Source of the DNA: SG8-4 sp964598225
GTDB lineage: Bacteria > Planctomycetota > Phycisphaerae > Sedimentisphaerales > Anaerobacaceae
Direction of reading: 5' to 3'
Assembly (NCBI GenBank): GCA_964598225.1
Contig: CAZRBG010000028.1
Span: 1-64,000 of the forward strand
Length of the DNA stretch: 64,000 nt
In this document: piece after piece, positions 51,150 through 59,068 of the stretch
Layout of the letters: each line of letters begins with the position of its first letter
Position numbering within the stretch: position 1 is the stretch's first letter
Translations under genes and position numbers: made by a program
The notes under the pieces: model-generated
Database searches by the model: none
What the model was told of the DNA's origin: nothing
The model's input: the letters and a program-made list of their open reading frames with translations, nothing else

Positions 51150-51986
51150 TCAGCCTTTCTCGGCGCCCGAGCTGGCCCAGGATGTCTGGATGTTGTCCGG
51201 GGTTTTCGGGCCGCGGGACATTCGTGTGAATTGGCGCTGAATAGTTAATCCGGCCGACTCGACGACCTTTAGCGCCTCGGCGTTGTCGAGGAGGATGTCT
51301 ACGAATACGGGCTTGCCTGCGCAGCGTCTGAAAGCGTCGCCGAGCAGTAGCGGACCGGCATACGATGTCGCCGTGGAAGGACCTATTTGGACGGCGTTGA
51401 TCCCCGGGCGCATCGTAATGAATCCCTCTATCTTGCTATCTCGCGATACGACCCGCGTCAACTCCGGAAATTCGGCGAACAATCTGCCGAGCATTTTCAC
51501 GCGTTCTCTGCCGGTCATTCGCCTGTCAAATTCGATCAGGTCGTCGTGTATCTCAGGCGTCGCTTCTACTGCCGCCGCGCCTGCTTTGCCTTCGGGGGCT
51601 TTGCCCTCGAAACGAGCCAGGCTGTAATCCGGCGTAAATCCAAGTTTTTCGTAGATGGGCCGGCCCTGAGAGGTGGCGTCGAGACGAATGGTTTGCACTC
51701 CGCGTTTTTCGAGTTGCTCGATAGCATGTTTTAGTAATGTTGTGCCGACACCATTGCCGCGGGCGTCAATATCGACCAGAACCATTGCGATCCATGCCGT
51801 CTTGCGAAAAACGCAGGTCGTGGTCGTGCCCGCGGAACGGCCGTCCAATTCTCCCACGAAGCAGCCGCCCGGCTCCAGCTCGATGAAACGCCGCCAGTCG
51901 GCTTGCGTCTGGTTCCAGCCGGCCTGGCCGCTGAGTTTCATCCCGAGCCGAAGATCGCCTGTTGTCATCCGTCGAATGGTAATCAT
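51150..51986 (-). CDS. GNAT family N-acetyltransferase with C-terminal second domain
   Basis: A 278-residue acetyltransferase. N-terminal GNAT fold: MITIRRMTTGDLRLGMKLSG, then CFVGELDGRSAGTT, acetyl-CoA site VDIDARGNGVGTTLLKHAIE and RPIYEKLGF. A C-terminal half (about 150-270) resembles the YitH-type acetyltransferase extension (GFITMRPGINAVQIGPSTAT, ending TRMSRGPKTP). ATG 51986 fits the family start; the frame is open further upstream through a repeat and is not used. Substrate unknown. It converges on the Gfo/Idh gene. Confidence 0.85.
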   Translation of the reverse strand: MITIRRMTTGDLRLGMKLSGQAGWNQTQADWRRFIELEPGGCFVGELDGRSAGTTTTCVFRKTAWIAMVLVDIDARGNGVGTTLLKHAIEQLEKRGVQTIRLDATSQGRPIYEKLGFTPDYSLARFEGKAPEGKAGAAAVEATPEIHDDLIEFDRRMTGRERVKMLGRLFAEFPELTRVVSRDSKIEGFITMRPGINAVQIGPSTATSYAGPLLLGDAFRRCAGKPVFVDILLDNAEALKVVESAGLTIQRQFTRMSRGPKTPDNIQTSWASSGAEKG

Positions 51987-52067
51987 CAGGTGGATTGTAT
52001 CAGACCATCTGCGGGTGAGAAACCTTCGCTTACTGCGGCACAATGATTTCTTGGAGTACGCAATTCC

Positions 52068-52134
52068 GTAGGGTGGGGCTTGCCCCACCACTATAATTGC
52101 TCGCACCGATATGGTGGGGCAAGCCCCACCCTGC
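52068..52134. repeat. GTAGGGTGGGGC palindromic repeat (intergenic copy)
   Basis: Arms at 52068-52089 and 52113-52134 are complementary except near the end (CCCTGC in place of CCCTAC), with a 23-base spacer. It lies between the GNAT and pseudopilin genes and matches the in-gene copy at 47087-47140. Confidence 0.9.
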
Positions 52135-52150
52135 AAGCCTAAGCCTGCCG

Positions 52151-52951
52151 CTACGGATGGGTAGGCGTATAACCCAATTCGCCCCAGGTGCCTCTCTGCA
52201 TCCTGTACAGGTCCTGGTAACCCGTCGGTGTTTCCGGAGTCCAGTTGCTGGTATGTTGATTCTCTTCGCTTCTGGCGCGCTGAATCGTGTCGGTGCCTTT
52301 CCATTTCCAGTGTTCGGAATGGCCGTCGGCGAAAGACAAGGTGCAGCCGTCGCCGTGGCGCACGGGGGCGTCGTCCCACCATTGTTCCTGGTCATAGTGA
52401 ACGGCAAAAGCGTCCGGGGTCATGTAACCCTCATCTATGAATACGATTCTGAAGGCGGGCGCCGGGTTGTATATCTCAGACTTCCTCTTGATATGTGCGC
52501 CCTTTACTCCCTGAGTGGGAGTATGGTTGACGGCGTTCATCGAGAACATAATGGCGTACGTCAGGGCCTCTCCCCTGCGTCCGGTTGGACATTTGTACAT
52601 GCCGTGATCTTTGACGTAAGGCCACAAGGCGCCTTGCTCGATCTCCAGCCGCTGTGCTTGCTCATCGCCGCGTGGCGCTAATCCGTCAACCCAGGCGGTC
52701 TCACCTCTGTGGTCGCCCCACCCCCTTTGTTGATCACTGTAGCCTATGGCCCCGTTGACAAGCACATCGTCGTTGTCATCGGCGTACATAATCCACGCCA
52801 GCGACAATTGCTTGAGGTTGCTCAGGCAAACCGCCCGTTTGCCCTGTTCTCTAACGCGATTGAGCGCCGGCATCAGTATCGCCATCAGAATAGCGATAAT
52901 AGCGATCACCACCAGCAGTTCTATCAACGTAAAGCCTTTGTACTTATGCAT
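52151..52951 (-). CDS. Type II secretion-like pseudopilin with H-x9-DG motif
   Basis: A 266-residue prepilin-like protein. The short basic leader MHKYKG is followed by FTLIELLVVIAIIAILMAIL, the class III signal that prepilin peptidase cuts after Gly6. The body has YADDNDDVLVNGAIG, and the C-terminal HGDGCTLSFADGH fits the H-x9-DG motif of planctomycete pseudopilins. A good AGGAGAG ribosome site precedes ATG 52951. Such genes occur in many copies in planctomycetes and often stand alone, as here. It probably forms part of an envelope or secretion filament; no function is assigned. Confidence 0.88.
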   Translation of the reverse strand: MHKYKGFTLIELLVVIAIIAILMAILMPALNRVREQGKRAVCLSNLKQLSLAWIMYADDNDDVLVNGAIGYSDQQRGWGDHRGETAWVDGLAPRGDEQAQRLEIEQGALWPYVKDHGMYKCPTGRRGEALTYAIMFSMNAVNHTPTQGVKGAHIKRKSEIYNPAPAFRIVFIDEGYMTPDAFAVHYDQEQWWDDAPVRHGDGCTLSFADGHSEHWKWKGTDTIQRARSEENQHTSNWTPETPTGYQDLYRMQRGTWGELGYTPTHP

Positions 52952-53438
52952 AGTACTCTCTCCTACCTTGTCTTCACCAAAACGAGTTCTTTGCCAGGTC
53001 GAAACCCGCTACACAAAGCGTCTTCGACACTATGTTATCTCAAAACCTTTTGTATTATAACCGAAAGCACACCTGTTTACAACATGCCATGGCCAAATCA
53101 TATTATGAGAATCGCTATTTCCTGGTCCTGCCATCGCAGATCTTGTCCGAACCGCCGCTAAACGCTTGTTTTCACGGCTGACCTATGCTACACCCCATTG
53201 TTTTTCTGTAAAAGCTAAATCCGTTTTAATCTGTGACTTGAAAAAAACATGACCGCCACTATTATGATAGATGCGCTTTGGAGCGGAGGTGTTCGCGCTG
53301 CCGCGGATCTTCTTGCGGCGACATAGCAGGGGCAGGCAGAAATCGCCTGAAAAAAGCCGCTAAGGCGATGTAAGAGCTTTCAGACGTTGGTGTCTGCGAT
53401 GTTCGTAAGTCTCCTGTGTCTGATCCTTCTTGGTTTGC
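52952..53438. other. Intergenic region between pseudopilin and deacetylase genes
   Basis: About 490 bases. It holds the pseudopilin promoter at 53054-53082 and a weak stem (ATCGCC/GGCGAT around 53340-53372) downstream of the deacetylase stop. Nothing else was recognised. Confidence 0.4.
53054..53082 (-). promoter_or_regulatory. Putative promoter of the pseudopilin gene
   Basis: On the minus strand TTGTAA (53082-53077), a 17-base spacer and a perfect TATAAT (53059-53054). The leader would be about 95 bases. Confidence 0.55.
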
Positions 53439-54410
53439 TCAATTCTTCACGAGGTCCCGCCGGTTTTTCAACTCGCGCCAGGTTGTCAACACGATCCCTT
53501 CGCTCTCAATGAACGCTTTGATATCATTGTCTGTCAACAGGCGCAATTCCGCCTCTCTGGTCGGGCCGGAGCCGGAAATATGCGAAAAAACCTCAGTCTG
53601 AACGGTACAATGCACAATAATTTCGGTGATTCCGGGCTTAATATCCCCCAGCAGCTCGATCAGTTCAGCTTTTCTCTGCTGGTAGTTTTTCGCGGTCGTA
53701 GGTTGCGTTACCAGATCGTCAATAACGGGCAGTCCGGCATCCCACACCGTCTTGGCGATAGACTTGACAAGCGGCTTCAAAGGCCCGGCCTCAGCGCCGA
53801 TGTGCTGCATGTGCCCGCCCATAATAAGAATTGGAATCTGTTTCTCGATCCCGACCTTGATATAGCGATCGAGGTATCCCGGCTTGAAACACGTCCCCAT
53901 GTGCGAGTCCAGATGCGTCGGCTTTATTCCCATCGCCAGGGCCTTGTCGATCTGGGCGCGAATCTCGGTCTCTACCTCGTCGGCGGTGGCGTGCGCCGCG
54001 ACGTCGGAGACGCTGCGCCATAAATAGCCGTGATTGTCGGTAAGCCCCGGCACGGCGGGCTTTCCGGAGACCGGTCCCCACCGGTAGTTCTTCCACTCCG
54101 CAGTATGGGTGAGATGGAGACCCACGTCAACATCCGGGTGCGACTTGAGGTAGTCGACGAACTCAGGAACCCACGGACAGGGCATCATGACGCTGGTAGA
54201 CGTGGCGACGCCGTCTTCGAGAGCTTTGATTGCCCCCATATTGGAATTGTGCGACATGCCCGCATCGTCGACGTGGAAAATCACGGCCCTTGTGCCTTGC
54301 GGCCACCCCAATCGTTCGGCATACGTCGGACTCTCGGTGTTACCTGCACTTGATACAGTAGACATAATAGACAATACGTACATCACTGTTGTGAGACGGC
54401 TCATTCGCAT
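53439..54410 (-). CDS. ChbG/HpnK (YdjC-like) carbohydrate deacetylase, exported
   Basis: A 323-residue deacetylase-like protein with a signal peptide (hydrophobic residues about 6-22, ending VSSAG). Active-site features of the family: AVIFHVDDAGMSHNSN (metal Asp), VDVGLHLTHTAEW and PTHLDSHMG (metal His). ATG 54410 has AGGAGAAAG upstream. By family it removes N- or O-acetyl groups from oligosaccharides. It ends a minus-strand run with an FGGY kinase, an aldolase and a dehydratase, suggesting one sugar route. Periplasmic location is inferred from the leader. Confidence 0.82.
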   Translation of the reverse strand: MRMSRLTTVMYVLSIMSTVSSAGNTESPTYAERLGWPQGTRAVIFHVDDAGMSHNSNMGAIKALEDGVATSTSVMMPCPWVPEFVDYLKSHPDVDVGLHLTHTAEWKNYRWGPVSGKPAVPGLTDNHGYLWRSVSDVAAHATADEVETEIRAQIDKALAMGIKPTHLDSHMGTCFKPGYLDRYIKVGIEKQIPILIMGGHMQHIGAEAGPLKPLVKSIAKTVWDAGLPVIDDLVTQPTTAKNYQQRKAELIELLGDIKPGITEIIVHCTVQTEVFSHISGSGPTREAELRLLTDNDIKAFIESEGIVLTTWRELKNRRDLVKN

Positions 54411-54455
54411 GATACTTTCTCCTCGACTCGAAAACAAATTATCTCTTGCTCATCT

Positions 54456-55799
54456 TCACCCATTTGCCTTGATGTGCTTTAGACCAAGCATTGCCGCTCC
54501 TTTCATGGATGACTGTTCTTCATGGACGTATTTTGCATCACGCATCCATCTGGATTTTGCCCGGATCAAAGTGGGATTCACAGCGCCGCCCGTTACGTGA
54601 ATAATGTTCTGTAGAGTGATACTCTTGCCAACCTCGTCCAGATGTGATTTCTGATACTCGCACAGGCCTCGGACAATGGCTGCTAATATTTCGTCGCGAG
54701 TAGTTTGCTGAGTCAGTCCCGAGAGTTGAGCTTTGAGTGGATCGAGGCTATAGCGCGAGCCCATCAGATATGGCACGTAGGTTACGCCGCTCTCGCGGTC
54801 GAGCCAGCTCTCAACCGCTTGCGGCAGAAATTGATCGTAAAATTTTTCAACCTCCATTTCGCTGCAAAATAGCCGCCGGAACCAATCGAGGGCTTTTCCC
54901 CCGGCGTTCATGACGTGGAGCGTCAGCCAGCGACCGGGCAACACGTGTGCACGGATGTTGAAGTTAGGCGAGACTAAACATTTATCAAGGCACACGAGCG
55001 TGATTTCGCACGTGCCGTTGACGTTGATTATTTCACCCGGCTCCTCGATACCCACCGAATAGGCGGCCAGAACGGCGTCGTTGCCGCCGATCAGTACGGA
55101 CGGTCTCTTCCTGAGGCCAAGCTCTTGTGACAGTGCCGCGCTTACTCTCCCCGCGCTTTCGTATGCCCGGATGATCTTCGGCAGTCGGTCGAGCGAAATT
55201 CCGAATGTCGAGGCGATATCCTCGTTCCAGGTCAGGTCGTTGCGTGCGGTATTGTATAACGCAGTCAGCGACGCAGACGAAGGATCGATAAAGAAAGTGC
55301 CGGTCAACCAGTGAGCGATGTATGTATTGGAATGTCCGAACTTGCGTGTCTTATCGAAGATTTCGGGATAATTGTCCTTGATCCAGAGAATGCCGGCCAG
55401 CGAACACCCGCCGGCGACCGGCATGTTGCCTGTCGTTTCAAGCAAAGACTCCAGGCCGACAGTGTCTATAATTCGCCGAGCCTGTTCACGCGAGCGCTGG
55501 TCGAGCATCAAAATCGCCGGGTGGAGAGCTTCCCCGTCGGCATCCATAGCCGTCAGTCCCGGCGTGGTTCCGGAAAGACAAACCACTTCGACCTCCGGAA
55601 TCACATCTTCCATAGCTTTGCATCCGGCAACAAAAGCCTTTTTCCACTTGTCCTGTTCGATGTCACCGAACAACCCGTCGTTGTAGATGTTAACCTCGTA
55701 TTCCTGCGAGAACTGTCCGATCATCTCAAGCGATGACCCCGCATCTCGAAAGACACCCATCTTTATTCCGGTTGTTCCGATATCGACGGCTAATATCAT
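54456..55799 (-). CDS. FGGY family carbohydrate kinase
   Basis: A 447-residue sugar kinase of the hexokinase/actin fold, close in style to xylulokinase. The phosphate-1 motif AVDIGTTGIKMGVF is at the N-terminus; LSGTTPGLTAMDADG and the catalytic Asp in IGGNDAVLAAYSVG follow; the C-terminal adenosine motif is HVTGGAVNP. The length is slightly short for xylulokinase (about 480-500). Beside a dehydratase/aldolase pair it may phosphorylate a pentulose, glycerate or a related product; the substrate is not determined. It lies in an operon with the genes on both sides. Confidence 0.88.
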   Translation of the reverse strand: MILAVDIGTTGIKMGVFRDAGSSLEMIGQFSQEYEVNIYNDGLFGDIEQDKWKKAFVAGCKAMEDVIPEVEVVCLSGTTPGLTAMDADGEALHPAILMLDQRSREQARRIIDTVGLESLLETTGNMPVAGGCSLAGILWIKDNYPEIFDKTRKFGHSNTYIAHWLTGTFFIDPSSASLTALYNTARNDLTWNEDIASTFGISLDRLPKIIRAYESAGRVSAALSQELGLRKRPSVLIGGNDAVLAAYSVGIEEPGEIINVNGTCEITLVCLDKCLVSPNFNIRAHVLPGRWLTLHVMNAGGKALDWFRRLFCSEMEVEKFYDQFLPQAVESWLDRESGVTYVPYLMGSRYSLDPLKAQLSGLTQQTTRDEILAAIVRGLCEYQKSHLDEVGKSITLQNIIHVTGGAVNPTLIRAKSRWMRDAKYVHEEQSSMKGAAMLGLKHIKANG

Positions 55800-55920
55800 C
55801 TTGATCCTTACGTGTATAGGGCATACTGACTGCAGGGACCGGCTCTCGTTTGTAGTGTGCTCGTAAGAACATATTTAATAATGTCTTACAACATCGCTGC
55901 GAACGGGGTGTCTGTCCCTC

Positions 55921-56820
55921 TCATGTATTCCTGAATCCTTCATTTATCATCTGTTGTTTAATGTTCCTTGCATCGTCGCCGCTTACCGGAATGAGGGGAT
56001 AACGAGGCTGACCTCCTCTGAATCCGGTAATGTTCATCGCTGCTTTGACTCCCGGCACGCCCCAGGGGCCTGAAACGGCCTGATTGAGGCGGGATATTCG
56101 CTCATGGAGTTCTCTTGCTTCGTTAAATCTACCTTCTATGAACAACTGGTAGAGGTAGCTGCACGGGCGAGGTAGATAGTTTGCTATAGAGACCACTCCG
56201 CCGGAAGCTCCAAGATGAAGGCCGGGGTATGTAAAATTAGCAGAACCCGCCAGCACGTGGAAGTCCTCCGCAGGATCGAGGCGGGCCAGGAGCTTGGCCG
56301 GGCCTTCCGGCGAGGAGTCTTTCATGCCGACTATATTGGGATGCCTCGCCAATTCCAGAATCGTTTGCGGCGGTATTCTCATGCCGGTAAAACCGGGGGC
56401 ATTATAGAGCAGCAAGGGAATATCAATCGAATCGGCGATCCGTTCGTAATGTCGCCTGAGAGCGGCGCCGTCTATCTGTTTGGGAAAGTAACTTGGTGTC
56501 AGTACACTCGCGTAATCAAAACCCATCTCGCAAACCAGCTTCGATTTCTCGATGGTTTGTTTAGTAGATTCGCAGCCGGTCCCCACCATGACGACTTTAT
56601 CGCCCTTTTCTTCGGCGAATACTTCGAGGATTTTAATTTGTTCGGCATCGGTCAGAGATCTGAATTCTCCATTCGAGCCGAGTGCAAGGTAACCGGTAAG
56701 CTCCGTTTGATTGAGCTTTTTCAGGTTAAACCTCAAGTCATCGAGCGCCACTTCATCAGACCGAAACGGCGTGACCACCGGGGCGAAGATGCCCGAAAGT
56801 TTCTTCTTATTTTTTCCCAT
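55921..56820 (-). CDS. DapA-family aldolase (2-keto-3-deoxy sugar acid type)
   Basis: A 299-residue class I aldolase of the dihydrodipicolinate synthase/N-acetylneuraminate lyase fold. Schiff-base lysine in VGMKDSSPEG, the tyrosine in LLYNAPGFTG, and the N-terminal GIFAPVVTPFRSDE. The dehydratase gene just upstream in the operon belongs to the YjhG family, and in E. coli YjhG is paired with the aldolase YjhH, so a 2-keto-3-deoxy-pentonate aldolase giving pyruvate and glycolaldehyde is the best inference. True DapA is less likely from context. AGGA precedes ATG 56820. Confidence 0.85.
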   Translation of the reverse strand: MGKNKKKLSGIFAPVVTPFRSDEVALDDLRFNLKKLNQTELTGYLALGSNGEFRSLTDAEQIKILEVFAEEKGDKVVMVGTGCESTKQTIEKSKLVCEMGFDYASVLTPSYFPKQIDGAALRRHYERIADSIDIPLLLYNAPGFTGMRIPPQTILELARHPNIVGMKDSSPEGPAKLLARLDPAEDFHVLAGSANFTYPGLHLGASGGVVSIANYLPRPCSYLYQLFIEGRFNEARELHERISRLNQAVSGPWGVPGVKAAMNITGFRGGQPRYPLIPVSGDDARNIKQQMINEGFRNT

Positions 56821-56838
56821 AATCGCGTCCTAATTTCT

Positions 56839-56887
56839 GTAGCCCCACCGAGACAATAATTAGATGGTAGGGCAAGCCCCACCCTGC
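56839..56887. repeat. Degenerate GTAGGGTGGGGC-type repeat
   Basis: The left arm is shortened to GTAGCCCCACC (56839-56849); the right arm GGTAGGGC...CCCTGC (56866-56887) is nearly complete. It sits between the dehydratase and aldolase genes in an otherwise tight operon. Confidence 0.65.
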
Positions 56888-56899
56888 CGGATGAACGAT

Positions 56900-58891
56900 C
56901 TAATCCTTACTCCGGGCCCTCTTGCCTGCTTCAAGAATCTCAACAATTGTATCGACGTCGTAAACACAACCGCCCGAAGTACCCCCGCAGGCGTCCTGCA
57001 AAGCGGCCCACAGGCGGGTGTCATCGGGCAAACCAACCTGAGGCGCCAAATCAGGCCGTAACGGGCGATCAGCCAATATCCGCTCGCCCAGTTCCACGCT
57101 TCGCTGATCCTCAGGCGTATCGGCCTCGCCTATCAAATCTATGCTCCCTTCCAGAGTCGCGCAGTCGATGACAACTTGAATAATATCGCCGTCAACGACT
57201 TTTCCAACGGGACCGCCCGCAAGGGCCTCCGGCGCCACGTGGCCAATACACGCGCCGGTGCTGACGCCGCTGAACCTGCCGTCGGTGATGACCGCAACCT
57301 CCTTGCCCCAGGTGATAAACTTCAGCGCTCCGGTGATCTGGAGTATCTCCTCCATGCCGCTTCCCTTCGGGCCCGCACAAATCAGCACCATGATCTCCCC
57401 GGGTTTCACCTCGCCGGCCTTTATCGCTTTGATCGCGCTGGTTTCGCCGATAAAGACGTTCGCCGGGCCGACCTTGCGGTAAACACCGTCGCCGTCCAGC
57501 AGCGTCGGGTCGATAGCCGTGCTCTTGATAACCGAGCCTTCCGAAGCGAGATTGCCCTTGGGCAGCGTTATCGTGCTGGTCAGGCCGCATTCGTGGGCCT
57601 TTGCCGGGCTCATAATAACTTCATCCGGGTCGACGCCGTCCTGCTCGGTCAGCAGCTCGCGGACTCTCTGCCGTCGATCCGATGCCTCCCACCAGTCGAG
57701 CACGTGACCAAGCGTCTCGCCGGAGACCGTAAGTGCGTGCAACTCCAGCAGGCCCAGTCGTCTCAGGTGCAGCATCACCTCCGGCACACCACCGGCGAGA
57801 AATGCCCGAACGGTTGGATGGGTCACAGGGCCGTTGGGCAGCACACTCACAAGACGCGGCACCTCTTTGTTGATCTTCTTCCAGTCCTCGAAAGTCGGCC
57901 TTTTCAGCCCGGCGGCATGGACGATCGCGGGGATATGCAGCAGCAGATTTGTCGAGCCGCCGAAAGCCGCATAAACCACCATCGCATTGTGAACGGCTGA
58001 GTCTGTCATGATATCCGTAATTTTCAACCCACGCTCGTGCAATCGGACCAGCGCTTTGGCCGAGCGTTTCGCCATATCCAGCCAGATTGCCTGTCCCGAA
58101 GGCGCCAGCGCTGCGTGTGCAAGGGTAAGACCGAGTGCCTCGGCGACGACCTGCGACGTTGCCGCCGTTCCGAGGAAATGACATCCGCCGCCCGCGCTGG
58201 CGCACGTGCGGCAGGCCATCTGTCGAGCGTATTCAGCCGTCACCTGGCCGTGGGCCAGACGCGCCCCGATCGACTGGACCATCGCCAGATCCTCGCCTTC
58301 AGTCGGTGGGAGCGTAACTCCACCGGGTACAAGCACGGACGGCAGATCGTGCATCGCAACCAACGCCATCATCATAGCCGGCAAGCCCTTATCGCAGGTA
58401 GCTACGCCGAGCACGCCTTTGCCGTTAGGCAGGCTGCGAATATGCCGGCGAAAGATTGTCGCGGCATCGTTGCGATAGGCGAGGCTGTCCATCATGCCGG
58501 TAGTGCCCTGGGTCCGTCCATCGCAGGGATCAGAGCAGAACGCCGCGTATGGCATGTACCCAAGGCGCTGCAATTGCTCTGCGGCCGCCCCGGCCAACAG
58601 GCCCAACTCGAAGTTTCCGGCATGGAAGCCGAGCGCGACGGGTTTACCGTCTTCGGCACGAATGCCCCCCTGGGTGCTTATCAGCAGAAATTGCTCACCA
58701 GCGGCTTTGGCCGGTTCCCAGCCCATTCCGACATCATGGCTCATGCCGAAGATATAACCGCTCGGGCTCTCGGCAATCGCGTCCTCCGTCAGCGGCAGGC
58801 CCCCCTGAGGTCCCGGTCCGCTGGTCTCGATATGGTAAATGCCGTTATTGCCGCTGTCGAAGATCTCTTCTAAACTAATCCCGTCCGGCAC
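56900..58891 (-). CDS. yjhG: YjhG/YagF-type sugar-acid dehydratase (D-xylonate dehydratase)
   Basis: A 663-residue Fe-S dehydratase of the IlvD/Edd family. Its length and N-terminus (EEIFDSGNNGIYHIETSGPG, then PQGGLPLTEDA and SPSGYIFGMSHDVGMGWEP) match the YjhG/YagF branch, whose members dehydrate D-xylonate to 2-keto-3-deoxyxylonate. Cluster ligand candidates lie in CSDPCDGRTQGTTG, GVATCDKGLPAMMM and CRTCASAGGGCHFLGTAATS. The start is GTG 58891 with a strong AAGGAGG seven bases upstream. It leads the minus-strand operon with aldolase, kinase and deacetylase. D-gluconate or arabinonate are alternative substrates. Confidence 0.9.
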   Translation of the reverse strand: MPDGISLEEIFDSGNNGIYHIETSGPGPQGGLPLTEDAIAESPSGYIFGMSHDVGMGWEPAKAAGEQFLLISTQGGIRAEDGKPVALGFHAGNFELGLLAGAAAEQLQRLGYMPYAAFCSDPCDGRTQGTTGMMDSLAYRNDAATIFRRHIRSLPNGKGVLGVATCDKGLPAMMMALVAMHDLPSVLVPGGVTLPPTEGEDLAMVQSIGARLAHGQVTAEYARQMACRTCASAGGGCHFLGTAATSQVVAEALGLTLAHAALAPSGQAIWLDMAKRSAKALVRLHERGLKITDIMTDSAVHNAMVVYAAFGGSTNLLLHIPAIVHAAGLKRPTFEDWKKINKEVPRLVSVLPNGPVTHPTVRAFLAGGVPEVMLHLRRLGLLELHALTVSGETLGHVLDWWEASDRRQRVRELLTEQDGVDPDEVIMSPAKAHECGLTSTITLPKGNLASEGSVIKSTAIDPTLLDGDGVYRKVGPANVFIGETSAIKAIKAGEVKPGEIMVLICAGPKGSGMEEILQITGALKFITWGKEVAVITDGRFSGVSTGACIGHVAPEALAGGPVGKVVDGDIIQVVIDCATLEGSIDLIGEADTPEDQRSVELGERILADRPLRPDLAPQVGLPDDTRLWAALQDACGGTSGGCVYDVDTIVEILEAGKRARSKD

Positions 58892-58979
58892 AGAAGGGCC
58901 TCCTTATCACAAACAAAGTATAGGTTTTGCTTCTTATTCATGCGGCCATCTTAACAATTAAACAAATCTTTGTCAGCGA

Positions 58980-59008
58980 TTGAAAATTTCAGAAGAATCT
59001 GGTATGCT
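58980..59008 (+). promoter_or_regulatory. Putative promoter of the propeller-methyltransferase gene
   Basis: TTGAAA (58980-58985), a 17-base spacer and TATGCT (59003-59008). The transcript would begin near 59015, which rules out the ATG-like start at 58970 and supports ATG 59069. Confidence 0.5.
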
Positions 59009-59068
59009 GTATTCTCTCGATATTTTTGTACGAACAGCCTACAGCATAAATGGTGGGGTACAGTCTTT

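Noticed and set aside
51987..52382. N-terminal extension of the GNAT frame
   Set aside because: It reads through the palindromic repeat and the opposite end of the pseudopilin gene; the GNAT fold begins at ATG 51986.
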